A stretch of DNA of 64,000 nt, from positions 464,213 to 528,212 of the forward strand of contig NZ_BNCJ01000002.1 in assembly GCF_014656415.1 (NCBI RefSeq), read 5' to 3'. Below, one piece after another: positions 52,641-61,408 of the stretch (the first letter of the stretch is position 1; each line of letters starts with the position of its first letter). The notes under the pieces were generated by a model, which saw only the letters and a list, made by a program, of their open reading frames with translations, searched no databases and was not told the origin of the DNA. The translations under genes and the position numbers were made by a program. The stretch is from Seohaeicola zhoushanensis. Lineage in GTDB: Bacteria > Pseudomonadota > Alphaproteobacteria > Rhodobacterales > Rhodobacteraceae.

Positions 52641-53636
52641 TCAGGCGGCGGGCGGCGGGGCGAGGCTGCGCAGGCGGGTGATCAGCGGCTCGGCCTCGGC
52701 GATGCGCAGGCGCACGGGCAGGGTCAGGACCTTGCCGCGGAAGGCGGGTGGCAGGCGGGTGGCATCCTTCTCGGTCGTCACCATCTGCGCGCCGAGCGCG
52801 CGGGCCTCGGCCTCGAGCCGGGCCATCAGCGCCGGGGTCAGGGTCTGGTGGTCGTCGAGCGCCTCGGCCCTGAGCAGGGTGGCGCCGAGGCCCCGGAGCG
52901 TGTCGAAGAACTTCTGCGGGCGGCCGATCCCGGCGAAGGCGAGCACCGGGGTGCCTTCCCAGTCCATCCCGGTCTGCAGGGGTTCGAGCGCGCCGTGGTA
53001 GAGCGGGCAGGGCAGGGCCGCCGCCCAGCGGGCGGCGAAGCCGGCCTGCTGTTCGGGCGTGCCGATGGCGAGCACCGCGTCGGCGCGGGCGAGGCCGGCG
53101 GCGACGGGTTCGCGCAGCGGGCCGGCGGGCAGGCAGAAGCCGTTGCCGAAGCCGACCCCGGCATCGACCACCACGAGGGAGAGGTCCTTGGCCACCGCCG
53201 GGTTCTGGAAGCCGTCGTCGAGCAGGATGACGCTGGCCCCCGCCCTGGCCGCCGCCAGCGCCCCGGCGGCACGGTCGCGGGCGACCCAGGTGGGGGTGAA
53301 AGCGGCGAGCAGCAGCGGCTCGTCGCCGGTCTCGGCGGCCTTGTGGCGCATGGCGTCGACCTGCACCGGGCCCGCCAGCGACCCGCCATAGCCGCGGCTC
53401 ACCACATGGGGGTCATGACCCATGGCGCGCAGCTTCTCGATCAGCCAGATGCAGGTCGGCGTCTTGCCGGTGCCGCCGGCGTTGAGGTTGCCGACGCAGA
53501 TCACCGGCACGCCGGGGCGCAGCGGCGTGCCGCGCGCCAGCCGGCGCGCCGTGGCGCGGGCGTAGAGCGCGCCGAGCGGGGCCAGCAGGCGGGCCTGCCA
53601 GCCGGGCGCCTGGGTCCAGAACTCAGGCGGTCTCAT
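52641..53636 (-). CDS. lpxK: Tetraacyldisaccharide 4'-kinase
   Basis: This encodes 331 residues. The N-terminal membrane-associated helix precedes Walker A ([20 protein letters not shown], residues about 47-66); [11 protein letters not shown] and [20 protein letters not shown] are family motifs. It phosphorylates the lipid A disaccharide at the inner membrane. It overlaps the WaaA-like gene by 14 bp. Confidence 0.95.
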   Translation of the reverse strand: MRPPEFWTQAPGWQARLLAPLGALYARATARRLARGTPLRPGVPVICVGNLNAGGTGKTPTCIWLIEKLRAMGHDPHVVSRGYGGSLAGPVQVDAMRHKAAETGDEPLLLAAFTPTWVARDRAAGALAAARAGASVILLDDGFQNPAVAKDLSLVVVDAGVGFGNGFCLPAGPLREPVAAGLARADAVLAIGTPEQQAGFAARWAAALPCPLYHGALEPLQTGMDWEGTPVLAFAGIGRPQKFFDTLRGLGATLLRAEALDDHQTLTPALMARLEAEARALGAQMVTTEKDATRLPPAFRGKVLTLPVRLRIAEAEPLITRLRSLAPPPAA

Positions 53637-54858
53637 GGGGGTGCCGGTTGCGGTCGAGCGTGTCCTGGATCCGGTCGATCAGCATGTCGATGAGGTCTGC
53701 GCCCTCGGTCGCGACCTCCCATCCGGCCAGCGCCATGGTGGCGGCGTGATCGGGGGCGACCAGCTGCACCACCGCCGAGCCGAGGCTGTCGCCATTGGCC
53801 ACGGTGCGCGCCGCTCCGGCGGCGGCGAGGCGGGCATAGGCCTCGGCATGGTCGGCCACGTTGGGCCCGTAGAGCACCGCCGAGCCGAGTGCCGCGGCCT
53901 CCATCGGGTTGACCCCGCGCGCGCCCTCGCCGAGCGAGCTGGCGAGGAAGGTCAGCGGCGCGATGCGATACCAGAGGCCGAGGTCGGCCGGGTCGTCCGA
54001 GATCACCACCTGCACGCCGTCCTCGATGGCATCGCCCTCGTCCCAGTCGGCATAGCGCAGCCGGGCGAGGCCGAGCGCCGATTTCAGCGTCTCGGCGCTG
54101 GAGCGGTCGGTCAGGCTGATGACCAGCAGCAGCCGGTGAACCAGCCGCAGGGCCGAGCGGTGGGCGGCGAGGACCGCGGCGAATTCCGAGGGGCGGACAT
54201 GGGCCGCCAGCCAGACCTGCCGCGCGGCGAGATCCTGGGTCACCGATTCCAGGTCGTCATCGTTGCAGCCCGGCGGCAGCACGTTGCCACGCAGGCGCGG
54301 GGCCACGGTGATCTTCTCGGCGGCGATGCCGAGGCGGCGCAGGTTGCGCTGGGTGGTCTGGTTGCTGGCGAGGATCCAGGTGAACATGTCGAGGCTGGAG
54401 CGGGTGAGGTCGGGCAGCCACTTGTGCCGGCTCGACTGCAGCTCGGCGCTGCCGAGGTCGGCGATGCAGAGTGGCACGCCGATCTCGGCGGCGGCGGCGA
54501 TCACGTTGGGCATCAGGATGCCGCCGGCCCAGAGGCAGAAGTCGGGCCGCCAGTGGCCGACGAACTGCCGCGCCGAGGCGGGGTGGTCGCTGTCCAGCGG
54601 CATCACCCAGTCGGCGCCGCCGGGCAGCGGCGCGTCCTCGGGGCGGGCGCTGGGCACATGGGTGTGCAGGATGGCGATGCCGGGGCGCATCATCCGCAGC
54701 CGCCGCGCGAGGTCGTTCAGTGCCGAGAGCCGCGCGGCGCTGGTGGCGTGAAGCCAGATCAGCTCGCCCTTGGGGCGCGCCGGCGGGGCCTGCGGCGCCG
54801 ATTGCGGAGAGCGGCGCGACAGGGCCCGGTAGGCGGCATAGCTGAGCGAACGGACCAA
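53623..54858 (-). CDS. WaaA/KdtA-like 3-deoxy-D-manno-octulosonate transferase homologue
   Basis: This encodes 411 residues; the start is probably the TTG at 54856-54858 because no ATG is near. The N-terminal GT30 domain ([20 protein letters not shown]) and C-terminal half with [20 protein letters not shown] resemble KdtA. However, the catalytic Glu of the usual ASVGE motif is replaced (TSAAR), and the ESELWPN motif reads AGGILMPN, without acidic residues. It may transfer another sugar or be inactive. Gene order with lpxK suggests lipid A core work. Confidence 0.78.
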   Translation of the reverse strand: MVRSLSYAAYRALSRRSPQSAPQAPPARPKGELIWLHATSAARLSALNDLARRLRMMRPGIAILHTHVPSARPEDAPLPGGADWVMPLDSDHPASARQFVGHWRPDFCLWAGGILMPNVIAAAAEIGVPLCIADLGSAELQSSRHKWLPDLTRSSLDMFTWILASNQTTQRNLRRLGIAAEKITVAPRLRGNVLPPGCNDDDLESVTQDLAARQVWLAAHVRPSEFAAVLAAHRSALRLVHRLLLVISLTDRSSAETLKSALGLARLRYADWDEGDAIEDGVQVVISDDPADLGLWYRIAPLTFLASSLGEGARGVNPMEAAALGSAVLYGPNVADHAEAYARLAAAGAARTVANGDSLGSAVVQLVAPDHAATMALAGWEVATEGADLIDMLIDRIQDTLDRNRHPHETA

Positions 54859-54861
54859 GCC

Positions 54862-55104
54862 TCAGTCCAGTTTTACGGTTGCGGAGCTTTCCTTCTCCTC
54901 GTCGCGGAGGCGATGGATATGGGCGATGTAGTAGCGCATGTGGGCGTTGTCGACGGTGCGCTGGGCCTCGGCCTTCCAGGCCTGGTAGGCGGTGGCATAG
55001 TTCGGGAACATGCCGACGATATGGATGTCGTTCACGTCCTTGAAGACGGATTTCGACGGATCGACGAGTTCGCCGCCGAATACGAGATGCAGTTTCTGCG
55101 CCAT
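54862..55104 (-). CDS. DUF4170 family protein
   Basis: This encodes 80 residues (MAQKLHLVFGGELVDPSKSV), with MRYYIAHIHRLRDEE near the C-terminus. I recognise the family by its size, its GGEL start and its position next to lpxK/waaA genes in alphaproteobacteria. No motif points to a function. Confidence 0.85.
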   Translation of the reverse strand: MAQKLHLVFGGELVDPSKSVFKDVNDIHIVGMFPNYATAYQAWKAEAQRTVDNAHMRYYIAHIHRLRDEEKESSATVKLD

Positions 55105-55199
55105 GGGGGGAAGGGTCCTCTGGGTGGAAGGGGCGTCTTGCCGGGCGAGCGTAAACCTCTGGCTGTAACGGTCAAGTTAAGCGGGCCGTTCAGGGCCGT

Positions 55200-55985
55200 T
55201 CAGGGTGGCGGCGGGCGCACGGCGGCGGCAATCCGGGCATGCAGCGCCGGGCCGGCGGCGATCACGCCGGGGCGGGTCGGCTCGGGGTTGTTGAAGCGCA
55301 GCGCCGCGTTGCGCGCATCGGTGCAGAGCGCGCCGGCCTCGCGCAGGATCAGGTCGCCCGCGGCGATGTCCCATTCCCAGCAGCGGCGCATGGTGAGCAG
55401 GCCGTCGAACCGGCCCTCGGCCACCAGCGCCATGCGCCAGGCCAGCGAGGGGCGATAGGCGCGGCGGAAGCTCGGCGCGGTGCCGCTGGCCCAGTTCGAG
55501 CTGTGCAGCACCGGGCGGGTGGCCAGCAGCTCGGCCTGACCCAGGTCCGCCTGCGTGGTGGGGCGGATCGGCTCGCCGTTCAGCGTCGCGCCCTGGCCGA
55601 GGGCGGCGGCATAGAGCAGGTCGCGCATCGGCAGGTAGACCACGGCGGCGGTGACCGCGCCGTTCTCGGTGACGGCCAGCGAATGCGCCCAGCTGTCGTC
55701 GCCCTCGACAAAGCTGCGGGTGCCGTCGATCGGGTCGACGATGAAGACGCGGTCGGCGGAGAGGCGGGCGGGGGTGTCCTCGGTTTCCTCGGACAGCCAG
55801 CCATAGCCGGGGCGGGCGGCGAGGAGCGTCTCCTCGAGCATCTCGTTCACCGCGATGTCGGCCTCGGTCACCGGGCCGGCGTCGCCGGGCTTGTTCCAGC
55901 TGCGCGCGGCGCCGTTGAAGCTGCGGGCGATGCGCCCGGCCTCGCGGGCGGCCTCGATCAGAAGGGGCAGGTCAGCTGCCGGCAA
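55200..55985 (-). CDS. Inositol monophosphatase-family protein, CysQ-like 3'(2'),5'-bisphosphate nucleotidase
   Basis: This encodes 261 residues; the apparent start is a TTG at 55983-55985 overlapping the PmbA gene by 14 bp. Metal-binding motifs are complete: WLSEETEDTP, DPIDGTRSFVEG and WEWDIAAGDLILREAG. CysQ-type enzymes remove the 3'-phosphate of PAP(S) in sulfate assimilation. Inositol phosphatase activity cannot be excluded by motif alone. Confidence 0.87.
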   Translation of the reverse strand: MPAADLPLLIEAAREAGRIARSFNGAARSWNKPGDAGPVTEADIAVNEMLEETLLAARPGYGWLSEETEDTPARLSADRVFIVDPIDGTRSFVEGDDSWAHSLAVTENGAVTAAVVYLPMRDLLYAAALGQGATLNGEPIRPTTQADLGQAELLATRPVLHSSNWASGTAPSFRRAYRPSLAWRMALVAEGRFDGLLTMRRCWEWDIAAGDLILREAGALCTDARNAALRFNNPEPTRPGVIAAGPALHARIAAAVRPPPP

Positions 55986-57318
55986 GCGTCAGCCCTTCGA
56001 TCAGCAGGGAGGGGACCACGCGCGAGTGCCAGGCCTTGGCGTCGTTGCCGGGCACCAGCCGCAGCAGCATGTCGCGCAGGTTGCCGGCGACGGTGCATTC
56101 GTTGACCGGGTAGGCGATCTCGCCGTTCTCGACCCAGAAGCCCGAGGCGCCGCGCGAATAGTCGCCGGTGTTGGGGTTGATGGTCGAGCCGATCATCGAG
56201 GTGACCAGAAGGCCGGTGCCCATGTCGCGGATCAGGTCGGCGCGGCTGGCGCTGCCCTGGGTCAGCTCGAGGTTCCAGTTGGCGGGCGAGGGCAGCGAGG
56301 CCGCGCCGCGCACGGCGTTGCCGGTCGAGGCGAGGCCCAGCTTGCGGGCCGAGGCGAGGTCGAGCGTCCAGCCGGTCAGCACGCCGTTCTCGACGATGGC
56401 GCGGCGCTGCGTCGGCAGGCCCTCGCCGTCGAAGGGGCGCGAGCCTGCGACACGGGGGCGGAACGGGTCTTCGATCAGCGAGAGCGTCTCCGGCAGCACC
56501 TGCTGGCCCAGTTGCCCGATCAGCCAGGACGAGCCGCGCGCCACCGCCGCGCCGTTCGAGGCGCCGAGCAGATGGCCGATCAGCGAGGAAGAGATGCGCT
56601 CGTCGAAGAGCACCGGGTAGGTGCCGGTCCTGGGCTTGCGCGGGTTCAGCCGTTCCACCGCCCGTTCGCCGGCGGTGCGGCCGATTTCGGCGGGGTCGCG
56701 CAGGTCGGACTGGAAGGTGCGGCTGTCGCCGTCATAGTCGCGCTCCATGCCGGTTCCGGCCCCGGCGATGGCGACGCAGGAGGTCGAGCGGCTGGTGCGG
56801 CGATAGCCGCCGGCAAAGCCGTTGGTCGCGGCCATGTAGACGTCATGCGCGCCATAGGCCGCGGCGGCGTCGGATACCTGGGTGACGCCTGCCACCGCCA
56901 TGGCGGCGGCCTCGGCGGCCACGGCATCGGCCTGCAGGGCGGCCGGTTCCGGCTCGGGCGCGGGATCGTCGAGTTCCAGCGCGGCCAGATCCCAGCCCTG
57001 CGCCAGCTGCGCTGGGTCGGCCAGCCCGGCATAGGGGTCTTCCGGGGCCTCGCGGGCCATGGCCACGGCGCGCATCGCCATGTCGTCCATCGTGCGCTCG
57101 GAGGTGTCCGAGACCGAGACGATCGCCTGCCGCTTGCCGATCAGCACCCGCAGGCCGAGGTCGGTGCCCTCGGCGCGCTCGGCATGTTCGAGGCGGCCCT
57201 TGCGCACCTCGATGGAGACCGAGGTGCCGCGCACCGCGATCACGTCTGCGGCCTCGGCCCCGGCGCGTTTCGCGCGGGCGAGAAGCGCCTGGCCAAGCTC
57301 TTCGAGGGAGTGAGTCAT
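55972..57318 (-). CDS. pmbA: TldD/PmbA-family metalloprotease subunit (PmbA/TldE type)
   Basis: This encodes 448 residues from the ATG at 57316-57318. The typical N-terminal strand pattern (DVIAVRGTSVSIEVRKGRLE, GLRVLIGKRQAIVSVSDTSE) and C-terminal blocks (TGNAVRGAASLPSPANWNLE, GTGLLVTSMIGSTINPNTGD, YSRGASGFWVENGEIAYPV) fit PmbA. The HEXXH of TldD is absent, as expected for the TldE partner, which works with TldD in peptide maturation and degradation. TldD is not in the window. Confidence 0.92.
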   Translation of the reverse strand: MTHSLEELGQALLARAKRAGAEAADVIAVRGTSVSIEVRKGRLEHAERAEGTDLGLRVLIGKRQAIVSVSDTSERTMDDMAMRAVAMAREAPEDPYAGLADPAQLAQGWDLAALELDDPAPEPEPAALQADAVAAEAAAMAVAGVTQVSDAAAAYGAHDVYMAATNGFAGGYRRTSRSTSCVAIAGAGTGMERDYDGDSRTFQSDLRDPAEIGRTAGERAVERLNPRKPRTGTYPVLFDERISSSLIGHLLGASNGAAVARGSSWLIGQLGQQVLPETLSLIEDPFRPRVAGSRPFDGEGLPTQRRAIVENGVLTGWTLDLASARKLGLASTGNAVRGAASLPSPANWNLELTQGSASRADLIRDMGTGLLVTSMIGSTINPNTGDYSRGASGFWVENGEIAYPVNECTVAGNLRDMLLRLVPGNDAKAWHSRVVPSLLIEGLTLAGS

Positions 57319-57408
57319 CGCTGCCTGCCTGCTGCCTTTGAACAGCCCCGAGGTAGCGGTGCGGGGACCGGGGCGCAAGGGTTCAGCCGAAAAAGCCGCG
57401 GCGCGGGG

Positions 57409-58218
57409 TCAGCGGGCGAGGACCTCCACCAGCGCCGCGAGATGCGCCATCACCGCGCCGTCGGGGCGGGCATAGTCGTCGACCACCGAGAAATGGTCGT
57501 GCCCCGCGATCTCGGCAAAGCGCCCCGGCCCGGCGGGAATGGCGGCGGCATAGCGCGCGCCCTGCTCGCGGATCGCCGGCAGTTCGCGCGCGCCGGCCAG
57601 CACCACCTGGCGGCGGGCCACCGGTCGGGTGATCGGCGAGAGCGCCCGCGCGGTTTCGGCATCGAGGCCCATGGCGGCGTTGTAGCTGGTCGGCAGGAAG
57701 GGCGCGAGGTCGTAGCAGCCGCTGACCAGCAGGCCGGCATCGACCCCTTCGATGTCCATGCAGCAGGCCGCCAGATGCGCCCCCGAGGAGGTGCCCGCCG
57801 CGATCAGCCCGCGCGGGGCGCAGCCCCAGTCGGCGAGGTTGGTGGCGATGAACCGCATGGCCGCGCGCGCCTCGGCGACGATGGCCGCCATCGGCACTTC
57901 GGGGGCGAGGCTGTGCTCGATCACCGCCACGTTGAGGTCGAGGCCCAGCGGCCCCAGCGCGGTAAAGGCCTGGTGTTCCTTGTCGTTCCACTGCCAATAG
58001 CCGCCGTGGATATAGGTCACCGTCGGCCGCCCCGGCGTGGCGGCGCGGAACAGGTCGAGCCGGTTGCGCGGGCGCGGGCCGTAGGCGATATCGCGCAGCA
58101 CCTCGCGTTCGCGGTAGACGCTGGCCGAGTCCGCTTCCCACCGCGCCAGGTGGTCGGCCCAGCCGGGTACCACGGCGCGGTTGTTGAAGGCGGCGTCGGC
58201 GGGGTTGGCGCCGCTCAC
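57409..58218 (-). CDS. Alpha/beta hydrolase, kynurenine-formamidase-like
   Basis: This encodes 269 residues from a GTG (58216-58218) that overlaps the oxygenase stop (GTGA). The oxyanion motif HGGYWQWNDK matches the HGGYW of arylformamidases, the nucleophile Ser is in AAGTSSGAHLAA and the His in GHDHFSVVDD. It hydrolyses an N-formyl or N-acyl amide or an ester. As the last gene of the diaminopropionate/carbamoyl cluster it may remove an acyl group from a pathway intermediate (inference); kynurenine itself is unlikely since no tryptophan genes are near. Confidence 0.82.
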   Translation of the reverse strand: MSGANPADAAFNNRAVVPGWADHLARWEADSASVYREREVLRDIAYGPRPRNRLDLFRAATPGRPTVTYIHGGYWQWNDKEHQAFTALGPLGLDLNVAVIEHSLAPEVPMAAIVAEARAAMRFIATNLADWGCAPRGLIAAGTSSGAHLAACCMDIEGVDAGLLVSGCYDLAPFLPTSYNAAMGLDAETARALSPITRPVARRQVVLAGARELPAIREQGARYAAAIPAGPGRFAEIAGHDHFSVVDDYARPDGAVMAHLAALVEVLAR

Positions 58219-59225
58219 GCGGCAGCGCCCGGCTTGCGCACCTTGGCCTCCTTGGCGGCGATATAGGGTCCGACCTCGACGGGGGCGTATTTCGCCCCGC
58301 CATCGGCATCGCGGCAGGTGTCGAGGCAGGCGATCACCGCATCGGGGTTGGGGTGCAGGAAGTAGGCGATCGACTGGCGCGACTTGTCGGAAATCGTCGC
58401 GCCTGCCTCGTTCACCACCCGGTGCAGGGTCGAGACCCAGCGGTCGTTGGTCCAGCGGGCCATCATGTCGCCGATGTTGATGACGAAGCTGTCCGGCACT
58501 ACCGGCACGTCCTCCCATTCGCCGGCCTTGGTGAAGACCTGCAGACCGCCGGTGCCCGGCTCGGGCAGCAGCAGCGTCAGCGAGCCGAAGTCGGTATGCG
58601 CCCCGGCGCGCAGCTGGCCCGGCAGCGGGGCCACCTTCTGCGGCGGGTAGTAGAGGTTCGACAGGATCGAGAAATGGCGGTCGATCTTGTCGTCGAAATA
58701 GGTCTCGGGCAGGTCCAGACCCAGCGCGAAGATCGCCATCATGTCGCGCGCCAGCGCCTCGACCGCCGCATAATAGGCCTCGCCCAGGGCGCGGAAGCCT
58801 TCGGGCGCATCCGGCCAGACGTTGGGGTGAAAGTTGTCCGCCACCACCGGATCGGCGAAATAGGCGCCGTCGATGTCGAGCCGCCCGAGCATGTAGTATT
58901 CGCGCAGGTCCGGCGGGGTTTCCTTGTCCTCGCCCAGTGCCAGCCCCGAGGAGCCGACCCGGTGATAGCCCTGGCGCACCATCCCCTGCGGGGCATAGCG
59001 CGCCTTTTCCGCCTCGCTCAGCGCGAAGAACCGCTTGAGCGTGGCGAACCAGTCGCCGCGCAGCGCGGCGCCGACCCGGTGGCCGGTGATCACGAGGAAA
59101 CCGATCTCGGTGCAGGCGCGGTCGACCGCGGCGGCCAGCGCGGCGCGCGCCGCGGCGTCGTCGCCGTAGAAGGCCGAGATGTCGATCACCGGGACCGAGG
59201 CGGAGGGGCTTTGTGTCTGGGGCAT
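58215..59225 (-). CDS. 2-oxoglutarate/Fe(II)-dependent oxygenase, isopenicillin-N-synthase-like
   Basis: This encodes 336 residues from the ATG at 59223-59225. The N-terminal DIOX_N region is VPVIDISAFYGDDAAARAAL. The iron ligands are H and D in GAHTDFGSLTLLLP and H in VSTLHRVVN; the 2-oxoglutarate-binding Arg/Ser is in SRQSIAYFLHP. It probably hydroxylates or oxidatively cleaves the pathway substrate in the cytoplasm. No antibiotic synthesis genes are near, so catabolic oxidation is more likely. Confidence 0.88.
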   Translation of the reverse strand: MPQTQSPSASVPVIDISAFYGDDAAARAALAAAVDRACTEIGFLVITGHRVGAALRGDWFATLKRFFALSEAEKARYAPQGMVRQGYHRVGSSGLALGEDKETPPDLREYYMLGRLDIDGAYFADPVVADNFHPNVWPDAPEGFRALGEAYYAAVEALARDMMAIFALGLDLPETYFDDKIDRHFSILSNLYYPPQKVAPLPGQLRAGAHTDFGSLTLLLPEPGTGGLQVFTKAGEWEDVPVVPDSFVINIGDMMARWTNDRWVSTLHRVVNEAGATISDKSRQSIAYFLHPNPDAVIACLDTCRDADGGAKYAPVEVGPYIAAKEAKVRKPGAAA

Positions 59226-59241
59226 TGCTGGGGCGCCTTGT

Positions 59242-60168
59242 CTACTGGCCGTTGGATTGACGGGTGAGCATCGGATACATGTCCGGACGCCGGTGCTTCT
59301 CGAAGTTGAAGATGTGGTCGCGGATCTCCTGCGTGCGGTCGAGATCGCAGTCGGCGGTGATGAGTTCGTCGCCGATGGTCGAGGCCATGGCCACGATCTC
59401 GCCGGTCGGGGCGATGATGCAGCTCTGGCCCAGCAGGTCGCAGTCCTCCTCGCGCCCGGCCTTGGCGACGCCGACCACCCAGAGACCGTTGGCATAGGCT
59501 CCGGCCTGCATGCAGAGGTGGTTGTGGAAGGCCTGCAGGTGGTCGTGCTCGGGCGCCAGCGGGTAGTGCAGGGGGGTGTTGTAGCCCAGCGTCAGCACCT
59601 CGGCCCCGCGCAGGGCGGATTCGCGGTAGGTCTCGGGCCAGCGGCGGTCGTTGCAGATCGCCATCGCCCATTTGCCGCCCATCAGCTCGGTGGACATATA
59701 CGGCGTCTCGCCCGGCTCGAAGTAGCGTTTCTCCAGGTGCTGGAAGGCGCGCCAGGGCTCGTGCTCGGAATGGCCGGGCAGGTGGATCTTGTGATAGCGC
59801 GCCGCGATCTCGCCATCGGGGCCGACCAGGATCGAGGTATTGAAGCGGCGCAGGCGGCCGTCATAGACGGCCTTCTCGGCATAGCCGAAGCTGAACCCCA
59901 TGCCGAGTTCACGCGCGCGGTCGAACAGCGGCTGCGTCTCGGGGCCGGGCATCTCGGTCTCGAAGAAGGCGTCGACCTCGGCCTGGTCCTCCATGAACCA
60001 GCGCGGGAAGAAGGTGGTCAGCGCCAGTTCGGGATAGATCAGCATCTGCACGCCGCGCCGGGCGGCCTGCTCCATGAGGGCGATCATCCGCGCGACCACG
60101 GCGCTGCGGGCTTCGTCGCGGCGGATCGGTCCCAGCTGGGCCCCGCCGATGGTGATGATACGGGTCAC
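59242..60168 (-). CDS. Nitrilase-superfamily amidohydrolase, N-carbamoyl-D-amino-acid-hydrolase-like
   Basis: This encodes 308 residues from GTG 60166-60168 with GGAG six bases upstream. The Glu-Lys-Cys triad is visible: YPELALTTFFPRWF (Glu), YHKIHLPGHSEHEP (Lys), AICNDRRWPE (Cys). By recall, these segments closely follow Agrobacterium D-carbamoylase, a 304-residue enzyme. Such enzymes hydrolyse N-carbamoyl (ureido) groups to amine, ammonia and carbon dioxide. In this cluster it could free a 2,3-diaminopropionate from a carbamoylated precursor (inference). Confidence 0.9.
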   Translation of the reverse strand: MTRIITIGGAQLGPIRRDEARSAVVARMIALMEQAARRGVQMLIYPELALTTFFPRWFMEDQAEVDAFFETEMPGPETQPLFDRARELGMGFSFGYAEKAVYDGRLRRFNTSILVGPDGEIAARYHKIHLPGHSEHEPWRAFQHLEKRYFEPGETPYMSTELMGGKWAMAICNDRRWPETYRESALRGAEVLTLGYNTPLHYPLAPEHDHLQAFHNHLCMQAGAYANGLWVVGVAKAGREEDCDLLGQSCIIAPTGEIVAMASTIGDELITADCDLDRTQEIRDHIFNFEKHRRPDMYPMLTRQSNGQ

Positions 60169-60169
60169 G

Positions 60170-61408
60170 TCATGCTCCTTGCTTGGGCGTGCTGAGCCGC
60201 GCGATCAACGCGTGCAGCACGGCGGTCCCGCGCGCGAGATCCTCGGGCGGGGTATATTCACGGATGTTGTGCGAGATGCCCTTCTGCGAGGGCACGAAGA
60301 TCATGGTGGCGGGCGCGATCCGGGCGATCATCTGGGCGTCGTGCCCCGCGCCCGAGAACATCCGCCGCGTGGTGAGGCCAAGCGCCTGCGCCTCGGCCTC
60401 GACCGCGTCGACCAGCTCGGGCGCGAAATCGACCGGGTCGAACCGCGCCAGGCTGCGGGTCGTTGCGGTGACATTGGCCTCGGCCGCGGCGGCGGCGATC
60501 AGCGTGGCGAGCGCGGCTTCGGCCTCGATCAGCGCGGCATCGTCGGGGTTGCGCAGGTCGACCGTCATCACCGCCCGCTCGGCCACCACGTTGACCAGGT
60601 TGGGCGAGAGCGTCACCGCCCCCACGGTGCCCAGCTGTCCGGGGCCGATGGCGGTGATGATGTCGCGCACGCCGCAGGCGGTGCGCCCCGCCGCCAGCCC
60701 GGCATCGGCGCGCAGTCGCAGCGGGGTGGTGCCGGCATGGGCGCTGGCGCCCGAGAAGGTCACCTCGGTCCAGGAAATGCCCTGCACCCCTTCGACCACG
60801 CCGATCTGGAGGCCCTCGTCCTCGAGGATCGGCCCCTGTTCGATGTGCAGCTCGACATAGGCCGCGATGGCCGACGGGCCCGCGCCGGTGCCCGCATGGC
60901 CGATGGCGGCCAGCTCGTCACCAAGGCGGGTGCCGTCGATGCCCCGGATCTCCAGCGCCTCTTCCAGCGACAGGCCGCCAACGAAGACCAGCGAGCCGAG
61001 CATGTCGGGCGCAAAGCGCGCGCCTTCCTCGTTGGTGAAGGCCGCGACGGTGACGGGCAGGTCGGTTTCAGTGCCGGCATCGTTCAGCGCCGCCACCACC
61101 TCGAGCCCGGCCAGTACGCCAAGCGCGCCGTCATAGAGCCCGCCGGTCGCCACCGTGTCGATATGCGATCCGATCATCACATGCGGTGCATCCGCCGTCG
61201 TGCCGGGGCGCGCGGGGCGGGTGCCGAAGATATTGCCGATCGGGTCGATGGCGACGGCAAGGCCAAGCGATTCCATCTGCGCGATCAGCCAGTCGCGCCC
61301 GGCCTTGTCGGCCGGGGTGAGCGCCAGGCGGCAGACGCCGCCGCCGGGCAGGGCGCCGATGGCGCCGAGCGACTCGATGCGGGCCTGGAGGCGGGCGGCG
61401 TCGATCAT
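60170..61408 (-). CDS. M20-family Zn hydrolase (N-carbamoyl-L-amino-acid hydrolase / allantoate amidohydrolase type)
   Basis: This encodes 412 residues. Metal ligands: His in IGSHIDTVATGG, Asp in YDGALGVLAGLEV, Glu pair in FTNEEGARFAP, His in AYVELHIEQGPILEDEG. The family splits carbamoyl or ureido groups from L-amino acids, beta-ureido acids or allantoate. Its ATG overlaps the ammonia-lyase stop by one base, and the D-type carbamoylase follows directly, so the operon encodes two chemically similar hydrolases of unrelated folds. Confidence 0.9.
   Translation of the reverse strand: MIDAARLQARIESLGAIGALPGGGVCRLALTPADKAGRDWLIAQMESLGLAVAIDPIGNIFGTRPARPGTTADAPHVMIGSHIDTVATGGLYDGALGVLAGLEVVAALNDAGTETDLPVTVAAFTNEEGARFAPDMLGSLVFVGGLSLEEALEIRGIDGTRLGDELAAIGHAGTGAGPSAIAAYVELHIEQGPILEDEGLQIGVVEGVQGISWTEVTFSGASAHAGTTPLRLRADAGLAAGRTACGVRDIITAIGPGQLGTVGAVTLSPNLVNVVAERAVMTVDLRNPDDAALIEAEAALATLIAAAAAEANVTATTRSLARFDPVDFAPELVDAVEAEAQALGLTTRRMFSGAGHDAQMIARIAPATMIFVPSQKGISHNIREYTPPEDLARGTAVLHALIARLSTPKQGA

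Noticed and set aside
57409-58218. Kynurenine formamidase in a tryptophan degradation pathway
   Set aside because: The HGGYW motif fits arylformamidases, but no tryptophan dioxygenase or kynureninase gene is near, and the gene is embedded in the diaminopropionate/carbamoyl cluster.
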